Origin: Ciona savignyi
Lineage: Eukaryota > Chordata > Ascidiacea > Phlebobranchia > Cionidae
DNA length: 64,000 bases
Assembly (NCBI GenBank): GCA_000149265.1
Contig: CH003267.1
Span: 896,605-960,604, forward strand
Reading direction: 5' to 3'
The translations under genes were made by a program, and so were the position numbers. Position 1 is the first letter of the stretch. Each line of letters begins with the position of its first letter. The notes under the pieces were generated by a model, which was given only the letters and a program-made list of their open reading frames with translations, made no database searches and was not told the DNA's origin. This document shows positions 63,751 to 64,000 of this stretch, in pieces.

Positions 63751-64000
63751 TCACAACTCCATGCTGTGGTAGCGAAATCCCGCTGTTAAGTAAACGGGTG
63801 GAAGACGTATAGGGGATCCATAGTATCTTCTGTTGTCTATCATATCTCCAGTATTGCTACTTTGAGATTCTTCATTTTCCAACTTTTCACTTTGGAACGA
63901 ATTCTTGCTTCTTCCTGAAGCTAAACTTATTTTCCTCAAATCTTCCTGATTACCAGGATTGTTTGTCAAATCAGGCAAACTGCTGGATAATCTTCTTGTT
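63751..64000 (-). CDS. C-terminal coding exon of an unrecognised gene (partial)
   Basis: On the minus strand the frame is open from the window edge to a stop at 63753-63751, 82 codons. The sequence is Ser/Asn/Glu-rich (TRRLSSSLPDLTNNPG, ENEESQSSNTGDM) and ends in a more ordered, aromatic segment (YYGSPIRLPPVYLTAGFRYH, then SMEL). Composition and the distinct C terminus look like real coding sequence. The gene converges on the zinc-finger gene, and the 3' ends are about 220 bp apart. I do not recognise the family. Confidence 0.55.
   Translation of the reverse strand, partial: TRRLSSSLPDLTNNPGNQEDLRKISLASGRSKNSFQSEKLENEESQSSNTGDMIDNRRYYGSPIRLPPVYLTAGFRYHSMEL

Noticed and set aside
1..64000. 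CRISPR arrays, operon promoters, ribosome binding sites, IS elements
   Set aside because: Spliced genes, a eukaryotic-type tRNA-Pro and SINEs show a eukaryotic genome; the short tandem repeats lack the spacer-repeat structure of CRISPR.

Overview
This window looks like a compact invertebrate chordate nuclear genome, most likely an ascidian of the Ciona type. The evidence is multi-exon genes with short GT-AG introns, AT-rich intergenic DNA, vertebrate-recognisable proteins (BRD8, stanniocalcin, a ZNF280/POGZ-type zinc-finger protein), acceptor-like sites just upstream of some start codons as expected with spliced-leader trans-splicing, and many copies of a tRNA-derived SINE. The species assignment is inference. 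Nothing suggests prokaryotic or viral DNA. All splice models were made by eye from GT/AG signals, reading phase and homology remembered from known families.

Layout. 511-3275 (+): the last exons of an unrecognised Ser/Pro/Tyr-rich protein, with a phase conflict before the final exon. 5566-8159 (-): a two-exon calmodulin-like protein with four EF-hands. 13019-24689 (+): a 17-exon BRD8 orthologue (TIP60/NuA4 subunit), from a Myb/SANT-like N terminus to a C-terminal bromodomain, with an apparent one-base frameshift in exon 2. 31349-35288 (+): a five-exon stanniocalcin that lacks the cysteine used for the interchain bond in vertebrate STC1. 38377-39322 (+): a two-exon, 61-residue secreted peptide precursor whose intron holds a complete MITE. 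39903-39974 (-): a tRNA-Pro(UGG). 42937-43950 and 44799-45797 (+): two tandem intronless paralogous seven-transmembrane proteins of an unrecognised family. 52383-63532 (+): a 12-exon ZNF280/POGZ-type C2H2 protein. 63751-64000 (-): the 3' coding exon of an unrecognised gene running off the right edge.

Repeats fill much of the remainder. One tRNA-derived SINE family has more than 20 copies or fragments in both orientations, and a second tRNA-like family is shorter. There are several non-autonomous DNA transposons with exact target-site duplications: hAT-like elements at 53757-54665, 60007-60811 and 62655-63086, a TA-flanked family, and a MITE nested in a MITE with a 9-bp duplication. Inside genes they are all intronic.

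The most interesting items are the tandem 7TM pair, a roughly 700-bp inverted duplication (40675-41385 against 47865-48565) bracketing that pair, the small secreted peptide, the unusual cysteine set of the stanniocalcin, and three CRE octamers at exact 14-bp spacing after the first gene.
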